From assembly GCA_033807695.1 (NCBI GenBank), contig CM066310.1:1240001-1304000 (forward strand): DNA of 64,000 nucleotides, read 5' to 3'. Shown here one piece after another: positions 49,415 through 59,083 of this stretch. The notes below the pieces were generated by a model. The model saw nothing but the letters and a program-made list of their open reading frames with translations, was not told the DNA's origin and searched no databases. Origin of the DNA: Daedaleopsis sinensis (taxonomy: Eukaryota; Basidiomycota; Agaricomycetes; Polyporales; Polyporaceae). A program made the position numbers and the translations under genes. Positions within the stretch are counted from its first letter, which is position 1. Each line of letters opens with the position of its first letter.

Positions 49415-49876
49415 ATGAACTTCATACATAGTCCGATGGCTCAGAACCTGCCTGATGATCCAAGGCTCAGAGGATTGGGCTACATCATCGATCTCATGCC
49501 AACGCTCGGGGATGACTGGTACAACTTCGATTTGAAGGGTGGACTCTCTAGGGTGATACAGCGCGAAGGAACCGAGCTTGTGTTCCGGAAGACTCTTGTC
49601 ACTGCCGTCGGGCAAGAGCCCGCCCGCATGTGCTACTCCGCAGAAATGGGTGCCTTTCTGCCAGCCGGCAGAAGCTTCATGGTGTGGGTGTACCATCCCC
49701 AGACTAGCCCTGCGACAATTCGAGCAGCCGTTATGAAGGGATTCAAGAGATTCCTCACGGAGACACATATTTTCAATGCCAACGTCTCCACAGATCCAAC
49801 AATCGTGATACCATGTATGTTCTCTATCTTGGTCGTCTTACATATTTCTCTGCTCATTCTAGCTCATTTGCTATAG
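49415..49876 (+). CDS. Small hypothetical protein inside the kinase array
   Basis: The open frame encodes MNFIHSPMAQNLPDDPRLRG, then LGDDWYNFDLKGGLSRVIQR, ELVFRKTLVTAVGQE and SFMVWVYHPQTSPATIRAAV, in a fairly soluble-looking sequence. A possible intron at about 49815-49876 would end the protein shortly after DPTIVIP, giving about 133 rather than 153 residues and removing a hydrophobic tail. No family was recognised. It is on the opposite strand to the surrounding kinase-like genes. Composition looks protein-like, but expression is unproven. Confidence 0.4.
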   Translation: MNFIHSPMAQNLPDDPRLRGLGYIIDLMPTLGDDWYNFDLKGGLSRVIQREGTELVFRKTLVTAVGQEPARMCYSAEMGAFLPAGRSFMVWVYHPQTSPATIRAAVMKGFKRFLTETHIFNANVSTDPTIVIPCMFSILVVLHISLLILAHLL

Positions 49877-50069
49877 AATGTGGCTCCGGCAGACTGCAGC
49901 GAACCACATAGAACAATTATCAGACGACTGTAACGAGGACGAAACGTATAATCCCCATGAGCAGGTGCAGAAAGGAGGTTGCATGGAGTCATTGAGATGC
50001 ATCACTATAAGTCTCGTAGCCTGACTTCGCCACTGTGCATGTCTAAAAGTGTCGGGGACTCCAACAACG

Positions 50070-50420
50070 GGTCACAGAATTCCCGCCGCCTGTCGCGCTC
50101 TCCGTGCGGTAGGCCACACGTTCTCACATCCGAGTCCGCGATCGTTACCTTTCAACCAGAGTCCCAGTCGTCGGACTATCCACGGCTCTGGGCGTTCTCG
50201 ATGCACCCACCAAGCGACAACTTCTCGAGGTCAACACGGGGTCGGCGAAAAACACGAGCAGAGAGCGGATATTGAAATTTGAAACGATTGACCGCCGATG
50301 CGGAACATGTCCCACCAGTAGGGACCGTAGTGCACTTCCCATTTGATGGCCCCCTAGCATGGGACAGCGGCAGCCTGATTGCACGCTACTTTTCGGGAAT
50401 TGTCAGCTATCATTGTGACT
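50070..50420 (-). pseudogene. Kinase-like array member E, C-terminal fragment
   Basis: Degenerate minus-strand homology to the C-terminal half of the array genes is visible. GAIKWEVHYGPYWWDMF matches the FDPYSWDV region of the intact copies. RERPEPWIVRRLGLWLKGND matches their conserved tail, followed by TARRARQ. An in-frame stop precedes GAIKWEV, and the upstream catalytic loop is unrecognisable. Confidence 0.65.
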
Positions 50421-50647
50421 CGGCTTAGCAAATAAAATGACCGACAAAGGTGATCCCGTTCGTAAGCTGCACATTCGTAAGTATACCCGGGCCGTGACAT
50501 TGGTGATGTGAGACTCCAAGCTGCATACTTCTGACTCAGATCCCCAGTGACTTGTAGAAATTCTATATGCAAGGCCGCCGCCAGGAGTGGTCGCATTGGG
50601 GAGAGCGTACTCGAATGGCACCGGCTAGTAAAGTATGTGCACGAGAT

Positions 50648-51772
50648 CTATAGCCGGATTAGTATCGAGAGAATACTTATGCGGCGCACAGTGCGCGTTG
50701 CCCGTCCGAGCGATTCCGAAACCCCCAGAGCCCATATAATCATGGACATCACTTGTCGGGCCCTGCGTGCGCTAGGGCGGCAGTGGCACACAGACGTACA
50801 TCCTCGTTCATTGCCGACGAGCCATAGCCCCAATCGCCGGACAATCCAAGGCTCCGGGCGGTCTTCATACACCCACTGAGAACGAGAACAATAACCTAAG
50901 ACCTGAGTTTCTCTGACAAGTAGGCAGACAATAAGAGAAGACTCACGGAAGAGATCCACTGGAAGGCGTGACCTACGCAGAGTACGTCCCACGAGTATGG
51001 GTCGAAATGCGTCATCCCGTTGGGCGCTGTGATATGCGAAGGTGGCAGTTTGATTGCGGGCTGCTGCCCCGGCCCAAGCACGTATTGCTGTGATTCCCCG
51101 AAGTCCATGATGTATACCCTGCCTACTTCGATTGGAAGACCGCGATGGAACTCCACGTCGTGCTTCCGAGCAAGCAGCAGGTTGTCGGTGACGAAGTCCT
51201 ACATTGAATCAGCAGCTATTAGTGCTTTGCGAACGAGGTTTTATGCGGCGTGACAGACTCACTAGATGAGCGATCTTCATTTCGTGCAGGTATTCGACGC
51301 CCTGGGCAGCATTGTCAGTGCGGGTGCATCGAACAGCTATGTTACATACCTCCAAGATTTGGTGGTAGACGTCCAGCAGCTTCGCCAGATCCCACGTAGG
51401 AAAATTTGCCATGAACTCGCTGATAACCGGCATGATCAGGATGGGCCGTTCCGAGTGTATATCGTACACGTTGCAACCGGGCAACGTGTGGCGCAGGCAA
51501 GTCGGATCCAGACTACGAAGTCGCTCGTAGATCTCAGCTTCTTGTCCAGCTGGTTTGAGGGCTTTTACCGCGTATGGAGGTATCTGGTCCCCAGTACGCC
51601 AAGTGACACCCTATTGGAGTTCAAGTGATCAGTACCATAGTTCGAAAGGATTGCCAGGTCATCGTGAGCATACCGGTTTGAGAGCGTCCTGAAGGTCCAG
51701 ACCGCGGGCCTTGACTTCGGGATGGTTCTTGACCCACTCAGGGATACCTGGAATGCTCACAAAGTAGTTCAT
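50648..51772 (-). CDS. Protein-kinase-like protein, array member C
   Basis: This is a close relative of copy B with the same exon layout. The start MNYFVSIPGIPEWVKNHPE at 51772 splices to VTWRTGDQIPPYAVKALKPA, then QEAEIYERLRSLDP, GCNVYDIHSERPILIMPVIS, HEMKIAHLDFVTDNLLLA, VYIMDFGESQQYVLGPG and FDPYSWDVLCVGHAFQWISS. The last exon carries DRPEPWIVRRLGLWLVGNER, GCTSVCHCRPSARRARQ and a basic end. The Lys/Glu pair, Asp and Asn of the catalytic loop and the DFG are all present, so activity is plausible. The HLD triad in place of HRD is shared by all copies. Cellular role unknown. Confidence 0.78.
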
Positions 51773-52657
51773 CAGTATGTGTGCAAAATATCCTGCAGCT
51801 GGAGTCCCGTGTCAAGGGTTAACGTTAGAAAATTGAGGGCAGAGAGTCAAGCTGTGCAGTCACGTAGATCGCCGAGAGGCACTCGTTGTTCACTTTTACA
51901 AGTCAGGTAAATCAACCAGAATGTACTTGCTGCGTTATGTACAGTATTTCGTTGAAGTGCGCACGCAGGGATGCGTTGACATTGGCATGATCAGAATGTA
52001 GTTTTGTTGCCTTTTGTTCAACTTTTACGGTTGCTCCGGGTCGGAGGAGGTGACCAAATTTAGGTGACTCGCCGCCGGCACAGCCTCACCAGTGAGCGCT
52101 TGCGCGGAAGACATTGATCATTGTCCCGAAAAGTACGTACTAGTAGTTCTCTGAGTCGTCGGGTCATGGTCATTGCCCATAAAATGCTACTGGCATGCTC
52201 AGCTATCCGCAAGGTTGCATGCACACTGCCACAACGCGCTCGCTACTAGTATGCACGAGCAGTGAACGTTGCGAACGCGCCGTGAGTCCCTTGATCGTGT
52301 GGAAAACATACCCGTAGAGCTCAACGAAATCGTGTAGTGCGCAGGGATCTACATAAATCATCAAATATCGTCCATCCTCTGGCAAACCGTATCAAAGGTT
52401 GGTGATCGCGTGTCAGACGCTCGTGAAGCCTCGCCGAGACACATACTATATGAATCAGACAGTCTCTCTCCCGTTCCCGTCGCACTTCCCCGCGAGTTGA
52501 CGGTCTTCACCGAGCGACTGTTTCATTTTGGTAGGTCTGCGACCGCTAGCTATCGGCTGATACATCCTTATATACCGAGGTCCTCCGCTGTTCCTCGGCG
52601 ACTCTCCTTTAGCTTCTTCACCTTCACCAATCGCTTCCGTCCCCCGCTAGACGACAT
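51773..52657. other. Intergenic stretch between kinase array and P450
   Basis: Short ORFs only. The 3' part must include the promoter of the P450 remnant; no specific site was recognised. Confidence 0.4.
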
Positions 52658-54779
52658 GTCGGAGCAACTTGGTGCTCTCTCTGTGCAACAAATCTTCTCC
52701 GGTCTGTTCGGTGTTGGTCTGGTGTGTATTTTGATCATGACTGCCTCCGCTCAGCCTTCGAGCATGCATTGACCATGTTCGATAGTACCATCTCTCAGCT
52801 TGCACACCAGATCTTCAAGCGCTACGAGCCTCAAAGGCTCTGAATCCAGTTCTCGATACTCTTTGTCCCTCCCCTCGTATCTTCGATCCTACTCTATGGC
52901 AAAGTCCCGCTCGTCGGCGCAGTCTTCGCCTCTTCTGCCCTTTATCTCACCACCCTCGTCTCGTCACTCGCTCTCTACCGCCTCTCCCCCTTCCACCCCC
53001 TCGCTCACTACCCTGGCCCCGCGCTCCTCAAGATCTCCAAGCTGTCGCTGACTCTGCTCACAACCAGGAAAGGCATACAGCACAAGTACATCAAGTCCCT
53101 CCACGAACGCTACGGCGACGCCGTCAGGACCGGCCCCAACGAGATCTCCTTCCGCGATCCGGATGCGCTGCAGCCTGTCGGCATGCTGCCCAAGGGCCCC
53201 CGTATGTCTCATCGTGCGTTTCATGCGCGGCGAATTACTGACAGTCTCGCAGGATGGGTCAGCCCGGTTATCGCGTTTAGCGATAAGCGGTCCCTGATCG
53301 CAGAACGCAACACCCGCGAGCATGCCCGCAAGCGCAAGCCCTGGAGCCGCGCCTTCAACTCATCTGCGCTCAAGGGCTACGAGGAGATCATCGCCAAGCG
53401 CGTCAGCGAGCTAGCGGACGGTCTCGCGCAGCAGAAGTCCAAAGTGGACTTGGGCAAGTGGATCGGCTGGTTCTCGTGAGTCCTGGGTAGAAATGTGCTG
53501 CTGTCTGCACGCTCATGTAGCCGTTCACAGATACGACTTCATGAGCGACATGGCGTTCGTCGCTGCGGCCCTGCAGAGGAGATAGCTCGGAACTGACTTC
53601 GCGTTCTAGATTCGGTGGGGGTTCTGAAATGCTGAGAAGACGGCGACGCTGGCACCAAGTGGTACATGTTGGAAGAAGGCCAAGTGTTAGTCACTCCGTG
53701 CTTCGCCGCGGGCGTGTATGCTCATTCCATTCCTGCAGAGTGTTGCACATTCTTGCCCAGATCCCCTGGTTAGCGTACTACATTCGCCGGATACCAAAGG
53801 CGGCCCATGGTGTGCGACGCATGTTCGCCTACGGGTCCGGCCTCGCGGCCGCGCGCATTAAGGGCGGCTCCCTGCGTCGTGATCTCTTCTACTTTCTGGT
53901 ACGCTCTAGCCCGTTTGCGCTGACGTCCGCTAATGTACGGTATTCATCCCGCACAGAACAACGAGGATGGCGTCGAAGCCAAGTCCCCCGAATTTGCGGA
54001 GACGATCGTGAATGGCACTCTGGCCATGATCGCCGGCTCCGACACCACCTACCTCGCGCTCTTCAATCTGTTTTACTTCGTGATCAGGGATCCCGAGGTG
54101 TACAAGCGACTCCAAGCGGAAGTCGACCACTTCTTCCCGCCCGGAGAGAACGCACTGGAGACACAAAACCACCCGAACATGCCCTACCTGAACGCGGTGA
54201 TGTGAGCAGCAACCGTCTCGCCGTGTTAATCGCACTGACGCATTCTCGTGCCTCAGCAACGAGACCCTCCGCCTTGTGCCCATCGTTCCCGACGGCAGCC
54301 AGCGCCAGGTGCCCGCGGGCTCTGGCGGCCGGGTCGCCGGATCACAGTGAGTGCATACATCCCCCGACCCTCCGCCTGTGGCTGATCGCCCGCGCGCGTG
54401 CGCACGCAGCTACCTCCCCGAGGGCACCATCACCTTCGTGCATTTCTACGCGCTCCACCGCGACCCGAAGCAATTCGCGCCCGCGACCGAGGCATTCTGG
54501 CCCGACCGTTGGCTGCTCGCCCCGAACGAGGAGCCGCGGCCGCAGGGCTTCGTACACAACGCGGCTGCGTTCGCGCCGTTTTCGTTCGGGCCGAACAACT
54601 GCGTGGGCAAGAACCTCGCGCTGCAGGAGATGCGCATGCTCGTAACGCACGTCGTGCAACGCTTTGAGCTGCGCTTTGCGGACGGGTGGGACGCGCGCGC
54701 ATATGAGGACGGTCTGCAGGACTGGTTCACGATCCAGAAGCCGTCGCTGCGGGTCGTGGTGCGCCCGAGACAGGCTTGA
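52658..54779 (+). pseudogene. Cytochrome P450, disrupted
   Basis: A membrane-anchored microsomal P450 is recognisable. The anchor part is MSEQLGALSVQQIFSGL, then HQIFKRYEPQ, then VSSILLYGKVPLVGAVF. The proline hinge reads YRLSPFHPLAHYPGPALLK. I-helix AGSDTTYLALF, K-helix NETLRLVP, a PERF-like FWPDRW and the heme loop FSFGPNNCVGKNLALQEMR are all present. Breaks are an in-frame TGA at 52841-52843, a one-base insertion at about 53632-53640 (FGGGSEMLR then DGDAGTKWYMLEEGQ in another frame), and a further phase mismatch at the next intron. The active-site half is unbroken, so inactivation is relatively recent or the reference has errors. The family within CYP is not assigned. Confidence 0.82.
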
Positions 54780-55713
54780 GGATTTTTTGTGGGTTTCTAA
54801 CTGTGGCAGTGGTGTGGTATGTAGTGTGTACTTGTCTGGAGGGTGTGCAGTGTGCATTGTGAGATTGATGACAGCTATAGTAACTAATCGCTGAGAATTG
54901 ACTTAGTGCACCCATAGATTGTGCCTACTTCCACTGACTGTCACTTGAAGATCAATATGCTCGAGCGCGAGGGTGCCTGCCGGCTCGAAGTTGTGATACA
55001 GCATGCGCATATGAGGAGAGCCTTGACGCAGTTATAACTAGGCGTGCCCAACTAGCCTTCAACAGCTCCGTGTATGTAGCTGAACTGCACCATAGCGACG
55101 CACCACAGCATTCACGCCTACAACCCGAACAACACCCAGATTTCTTGAGTACTTGGCAGGCCTCAGGCTTCTTGAGTGCTTCATGACGCCGCTCCAGGGG
55201 TAACAAGTGACTTATAACTCAATATTGATAAATTTCGAAAGCCGGTATGAGGAGCAGCGTTGGCGATACACGAGCAGCCGTACTAGTGACAAGTAATAAT
55301 CTACAGTGAGAGTCCCATCGAGGTCGTCAATAGGGTCCTGCCAGTGTATACGTCGAGCAAGCGTCTGCAGGCGAGAGGGTAAGAGAAAGCTCTACGTCGC
55401 GCATATCTCGTAGCTGGTTGTGGATGTGCGAGACGAGGGAAGAGCACACGAGTAGGAGAGAGTCGCGAGTCGCGAGGTCATTGAGGAGCCGTCGACATCG
55501 GCGACCTTGGTAATTCGTCCTCTGTCCAGCGGCGCTGGCAGATACAACGCACTACTGCAGGTAGAGGAGGAGCTCTCGGTAAAAAACAAGCTTCAACTTG
55601 AAGCGCGCACAAGCTTTGGAACCCTGGGGATCTCGGTGAGCGAGGAGAGGATCCGAGGAGTTGACTGTGTCCATTCCGGTAGTCGTGGTGCCAGCCCGGG
55701 TATCCAAAGTGAT
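54780..55713. other. Intergenic stretch up to the right arm
   Basis: No gene was recognised. A short CTTGAGTACTTGGCAGGCCT-like direct repeat (about 55144 and 55169, CTTGAGT.CTT) is the only structure noticed. Confidence 0.4.
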
Positions 55714-56472
55714 TTACTCCTCAGAACTCTCCTCGTCCGAGCTCTCTCCGCGTTCACGCCTCCGCTCCATCCTCCTCTTGTCCCGCTCCTCGATTTCCTT
55801 CCACATCGGTTCAGGCACCCTGTCGCGCCATTCCGGGGCGACGCAATCCGCATAATTCCACGAGGACGGCCAATCCTTCCCGCTGGAATCGCGTCAGCAA
55901 CCAAGTACACGAATTGACTAAGGGAACGGCGCGCTCACCTCTCTCCGTTGAAGTACGAGGCCCACCACCACAGCGGTGGCTGGCCATATTCGCCCAGAAT
56001 CTCCATCGCCTTTGCCACACGTCTTGGAGAGTTGTTGTCTCGACCCTCTCTGTATGTCTGGTTGGTGTACAGCCGGATGACCCAATCATACCCTTCCACA
56101 CGGCAGGGCAGGACGAGTTCTGTGTCTCGAAGATGCGCAAAGCAAACGACCCAATCGTACGTGGCTAATACGGCAAAATAACCGCCATGCCTCTCTGGAT
56201 ACGGGTGTAGACGGTGTTTCTGAGCGAACGCTATTGCATCGCTCGTCTTGAGCCCAATACCGTAGTAGAATAATGGTATAGGGTGTCGCTTGTGCCGAAG
56301 GGCGTTATCGGGATTATTCTTGATACTGGGGAGGTAGCAGCTCGGGAGTGACTCGAATGGAGGATGCAACGCATCCCAGGGGACTTCCTGGTGCACTCAT
56401 CAGCCTCAGGTATTGGAGAATGACTAGAACATCACCGCGAACATCTTCTGCATGGGAAGCCGGGTCAGCCAT
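55714..56472 (-). CDS. Unrecognised family protein (WWWASY family), copy 2' (right arm)
   Basis: This near-identical twin of the gene at 38359-39138 begins MADPASHAED and shares all core motifs, with a handful of substitutions (for example Arg to His in NALRHKRHP, Gln to Arg in DWVIRLYTN). Its tail is shorter, ending SSDEESSEE, because homology to the left arm stops at about 55720 and a stop is reached almost immediately in the flanking sequence. The duplication boundary therefore falls inside the 3' end of this coding region. It looks otherwise intact; whether it is expressed is unknown. Confidence 0.68.
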
Positions 56473-56732
56473 GGTGTCCGAGCGACTCAAGATGTTGAGC
56501 TTCAACTTGTGTTGAAGAACGTTGACACGAACATTAGGCGCCGGGGCCCACGGCCGACACACATTAATCTCACGGTCATCATATGATCAAGTTCTTATTA
56601 CCATGTTTGAGTCAAAGCGGTGTCCTTACGTTTGGACTGCATGGTTAAGTCAAGGTCACCAAGTTGAGTCCCTGCTCAACTCGGAAGACGTCGACGTCGG
56701 ACGTCGGACTGGACTAATTCATATATTGCATT

Positions 56733-57316
56733 CACGACGGGCAACGGCTAAACCCGGGCCTGCGGGAATTGAAGGGAAATTCTGTAGACATGTTAAGTTC
56801 CTGACGACTGCAACCAGGCTACCACCCGAAAAAATACTTTAGATGTCTAGCACAAAGTTGCTTGCATGGAAAGTATAAAGGGCATGAGCATCGGATATCT
56901 TACAGACATTTTGAGGAGTTTTTGACTGTCTGCAGCATTTCCCATGACTATCCGTTTGTGGGACAAAGACCATAGTAGTATCTGTATCTCAGAAATGGGT
57001 AACAAAGTCATCATTTCCTCCGGGGTCGGCATTTCCTATCGATTCCCTTCGCATTTCCTCTTGCTGAATACAAAGGTCATGGCCCTCCAGTAGGAAATGC
57101 AGGAGGCACACAAACTATCCTCGTTATTTTCCCAAAATATCGGAGTGTCGTGACCATCATCATTTCCTGTCAAAGGATTTCTTCCGGACATGGTGTAGGG
57201 CATGAAAGATATCCTTTACGTCGATAGCCTGGTTGCAGCTGAAAGAAATCTTATTACGTGTTCAATGAATTTCCCAACGATTTCCGAGCCAGCGGGTTTC
57301 GCCCTTGCCTGTCGTG
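56733..57316. mobile_element. MITE with 3-bp target duplication, 584 bp
   Basis: Terminal inverted repeats of 24 bp (left end CACGACGGGCAACGG) match at 20 of 24 positions. The element is flanked by ATT on both sides (56730-56732 and 57317-57319). The homologous place in the left arm (38098-38101) has a single copy, GACAATGCAA on the minus-equivalent strand, so the boundaries are certain. It is non-coding. A 3-bp AT-rich duplication suggests a PIF/Harbinger-type origin, though the terminal sequence alone does not prove it. Confidence 0.92.
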
Positions 57317-57384
57317 ATTGTCCGGGAACATGACTTCGAGATCGATGATATCTGATCCGCATACGGAGTCTGAAGTTGAGAACA

Positions 57385-57678
57385 CCGCATCTCAGACTCA
57401 TCCCTACGAACCACACCCCCACTCGGGCGAATGGATTATCTTGGGTCATTATCGACCCGGGACTGCTTGATTCTCGTCGCACTGACGCGGATGAGTTGGA
57501 GGTCCCGGACAAGGCAGGGGTGTAAGAGGGCGACTCCGGGTTGGGGCGCACCATTACGAGGTCGAAGTCGCCTGCCACCAGTACTAGGGCTGCGAAGGTC
57601 AGCCCGGGCAAGGACAAGGGCAAGGGCAGGCCCGTGGATACGGGTGGCAATTTCCGCTTGCAACTTGCAGGTGTCTAA
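57385..57678 (+). pseudogene. Right-arm counterpart of the weak ORF at 37740-38042
   Basis: The same frame as the left-arm ORF is visible (LRLIPTNHTPTRANGLSW to FRLQLAGV), but TAA replaces a sense codon just before EGDSGLGR, where the left arm has TCA. If the left ORF is a gene, this twin is broken; otherwise both are non-coding. Confidence 0.25.
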
Positions 57679-57895
57679 CGCAGTGGAGACAAACTTCTGC
57701 TAGTGAGTCCACGATATGTTTATGTTCTCCAGACTTTCATAATCACAAATCAAGATAGCATGTTGCAAAATGCGAGGTAATAACCTATGGCTCGCCGGTG
57801 AATCCAACGCAGGACACATGAACAAAACTATGCACTCACACGAAAACATAATGAACGATTCACTCCGAATCACAGTGACCATCCCACCCATTCCC

Positions 57896-58662
57896 TCATC
57901 TTAGTTGGTTCTCGTCAGAACTCTCCTCTTCCGAGCTCTCTCCACGTTCACGCCCCTCTTCTATCTTCCTCTTTTCCCACTCCTCGAGTTCCTTCCACAC
58001 CGGTTCAGAGATCCTGACACGCCACTCCGGTGCGACACAGTCAGGATATCGCCACGCAGATGGCCAATGCTTCCTGTTAAGATCGCGTCATTACCCAGCA
58101 GCCTGACTAGGGAAAACGAGGGAAAGAGAACACGCTCACCTCGCTGGGTCCTGGTATGAGGCCCACCACCACAGTGGCGGCTGGCCATATTCACCCAAGA
58201 TCTCTATCGCCTTTGCCACGCGCCTTGGAGAGTTGTCGTCTCGAGCCTCTCTGTATGTCTGGTTGGTGAAGAGCTGGATGACCCAATCATATCCCTCTAT
58301 ACGGCAGGGCCTAACAATATCGGTGCCTCGGAGCCTCGCGTGTCGAACGACCCAGTCGTAGGTGGCCATTACGGCAAAATAACCGCCCTCGATCTCTGGG
58401 TACGGATGTAGGCGATGCTTCTTGACGAACGCGATGGCATCCTTGGTTTTGAGTCCAATGCCATAGATAAATAGTGGTACGGGGCGGTGCTTGCGGCGAA
58501 GAGCGTTATCGGGATTGTTCTTGACACTGGGGAGGTAGCAGCTCGGGAGGTACTGAAACGGAGGATGCGACACTTCCCAGGTGACTTTCTAATCTACTCG
58601 TCAGTTGGACAAGATAGCGGGTCGTTAGCATCAAACCGAACCTGTTCCGCGGAATCAGACAT
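57896..58662 (-). CDS. Unrecognised family protein (WWWASY family), copy 1' (right arm)
   Basis: This is the twin of the gene at 36763-37529 with the same three exons and the same MSDSAEQ start at 58662. The core differs at only a few residues (for example RPVPLFIYG for RPVPPFIYG and EARDD for EALDD), and the tail ends SSDENQLR. The upstream 120 bp are also duplicated, so the promoter was probably copied with the gene. All splice sites are conserved. Function unknown. Confidence 0.7.
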
Positions 58663-58784
58663 GTTACGAGATATATCAAGGGTTAACGACTAGGGCCGGG
58701 GGACGCGTCGAGACGTGGTGGTGGTTGAAGCAAAGGTCGGCGGTGCGGCCCGGCGTCGAATGGCACCAGTAACATTCCCACGAT

Positions 58785-59083
58785 CAGAACATCGTAAATA
58801 AACACTGCAGGATTTAGAATCATTTACAAACGCAGCGTCCTTCAACGTGCCTCTCCGTTTCTCGAGAATCGAAATCGCACAAATGCATGATCAGTCAATA
58901 TTTACGGAGCGGAAATTGTAGGCCAAAATTATATGTAAATGCGACTCGGGGCGAGATGTATTAGGGCTCCCAACGTAGCGGCTAGGAGGGCGCCGTACGT
59001 ACTGTACAGTGTACACACGGTTGCAAGCTTGCGTTACCCGTATCCTGTGTTACCTGAGCCCGCAGAGATTCTCAGAGTGTGCC
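58785..59083. other. Short unique stretch between right arm and VAS1
   Basis: No gene was recognised. It forms the 3' flank of valyl-tRNA synthetase and the outer boundary of the inverted duplication. Confidence 0.4.

Larger units (their letters stand above)
55720..58784 (-). repeat. Right arm of large inverted duplication
   Basis: Inverted relative to 36641-39115 and nearly identical, it carries twins of both family genes. It differs by a 584-bp MITE plus a 3-bp target duplication and by scattered substitutions. The spacer between arms is about 16.6 kb. The homology edge at 58784 is sharp: the shared ATCGTGGGAATGTTAC block is followed by unrelated sequence. Confidence 0.92.

Noticed and set aside
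46376..54779. Kinase array plus P450 as a secondary-metabolite cluster
   Set aside because: No backbone synthase, terpene cyclase, transporter or regulator is present, and the P450 is broken.
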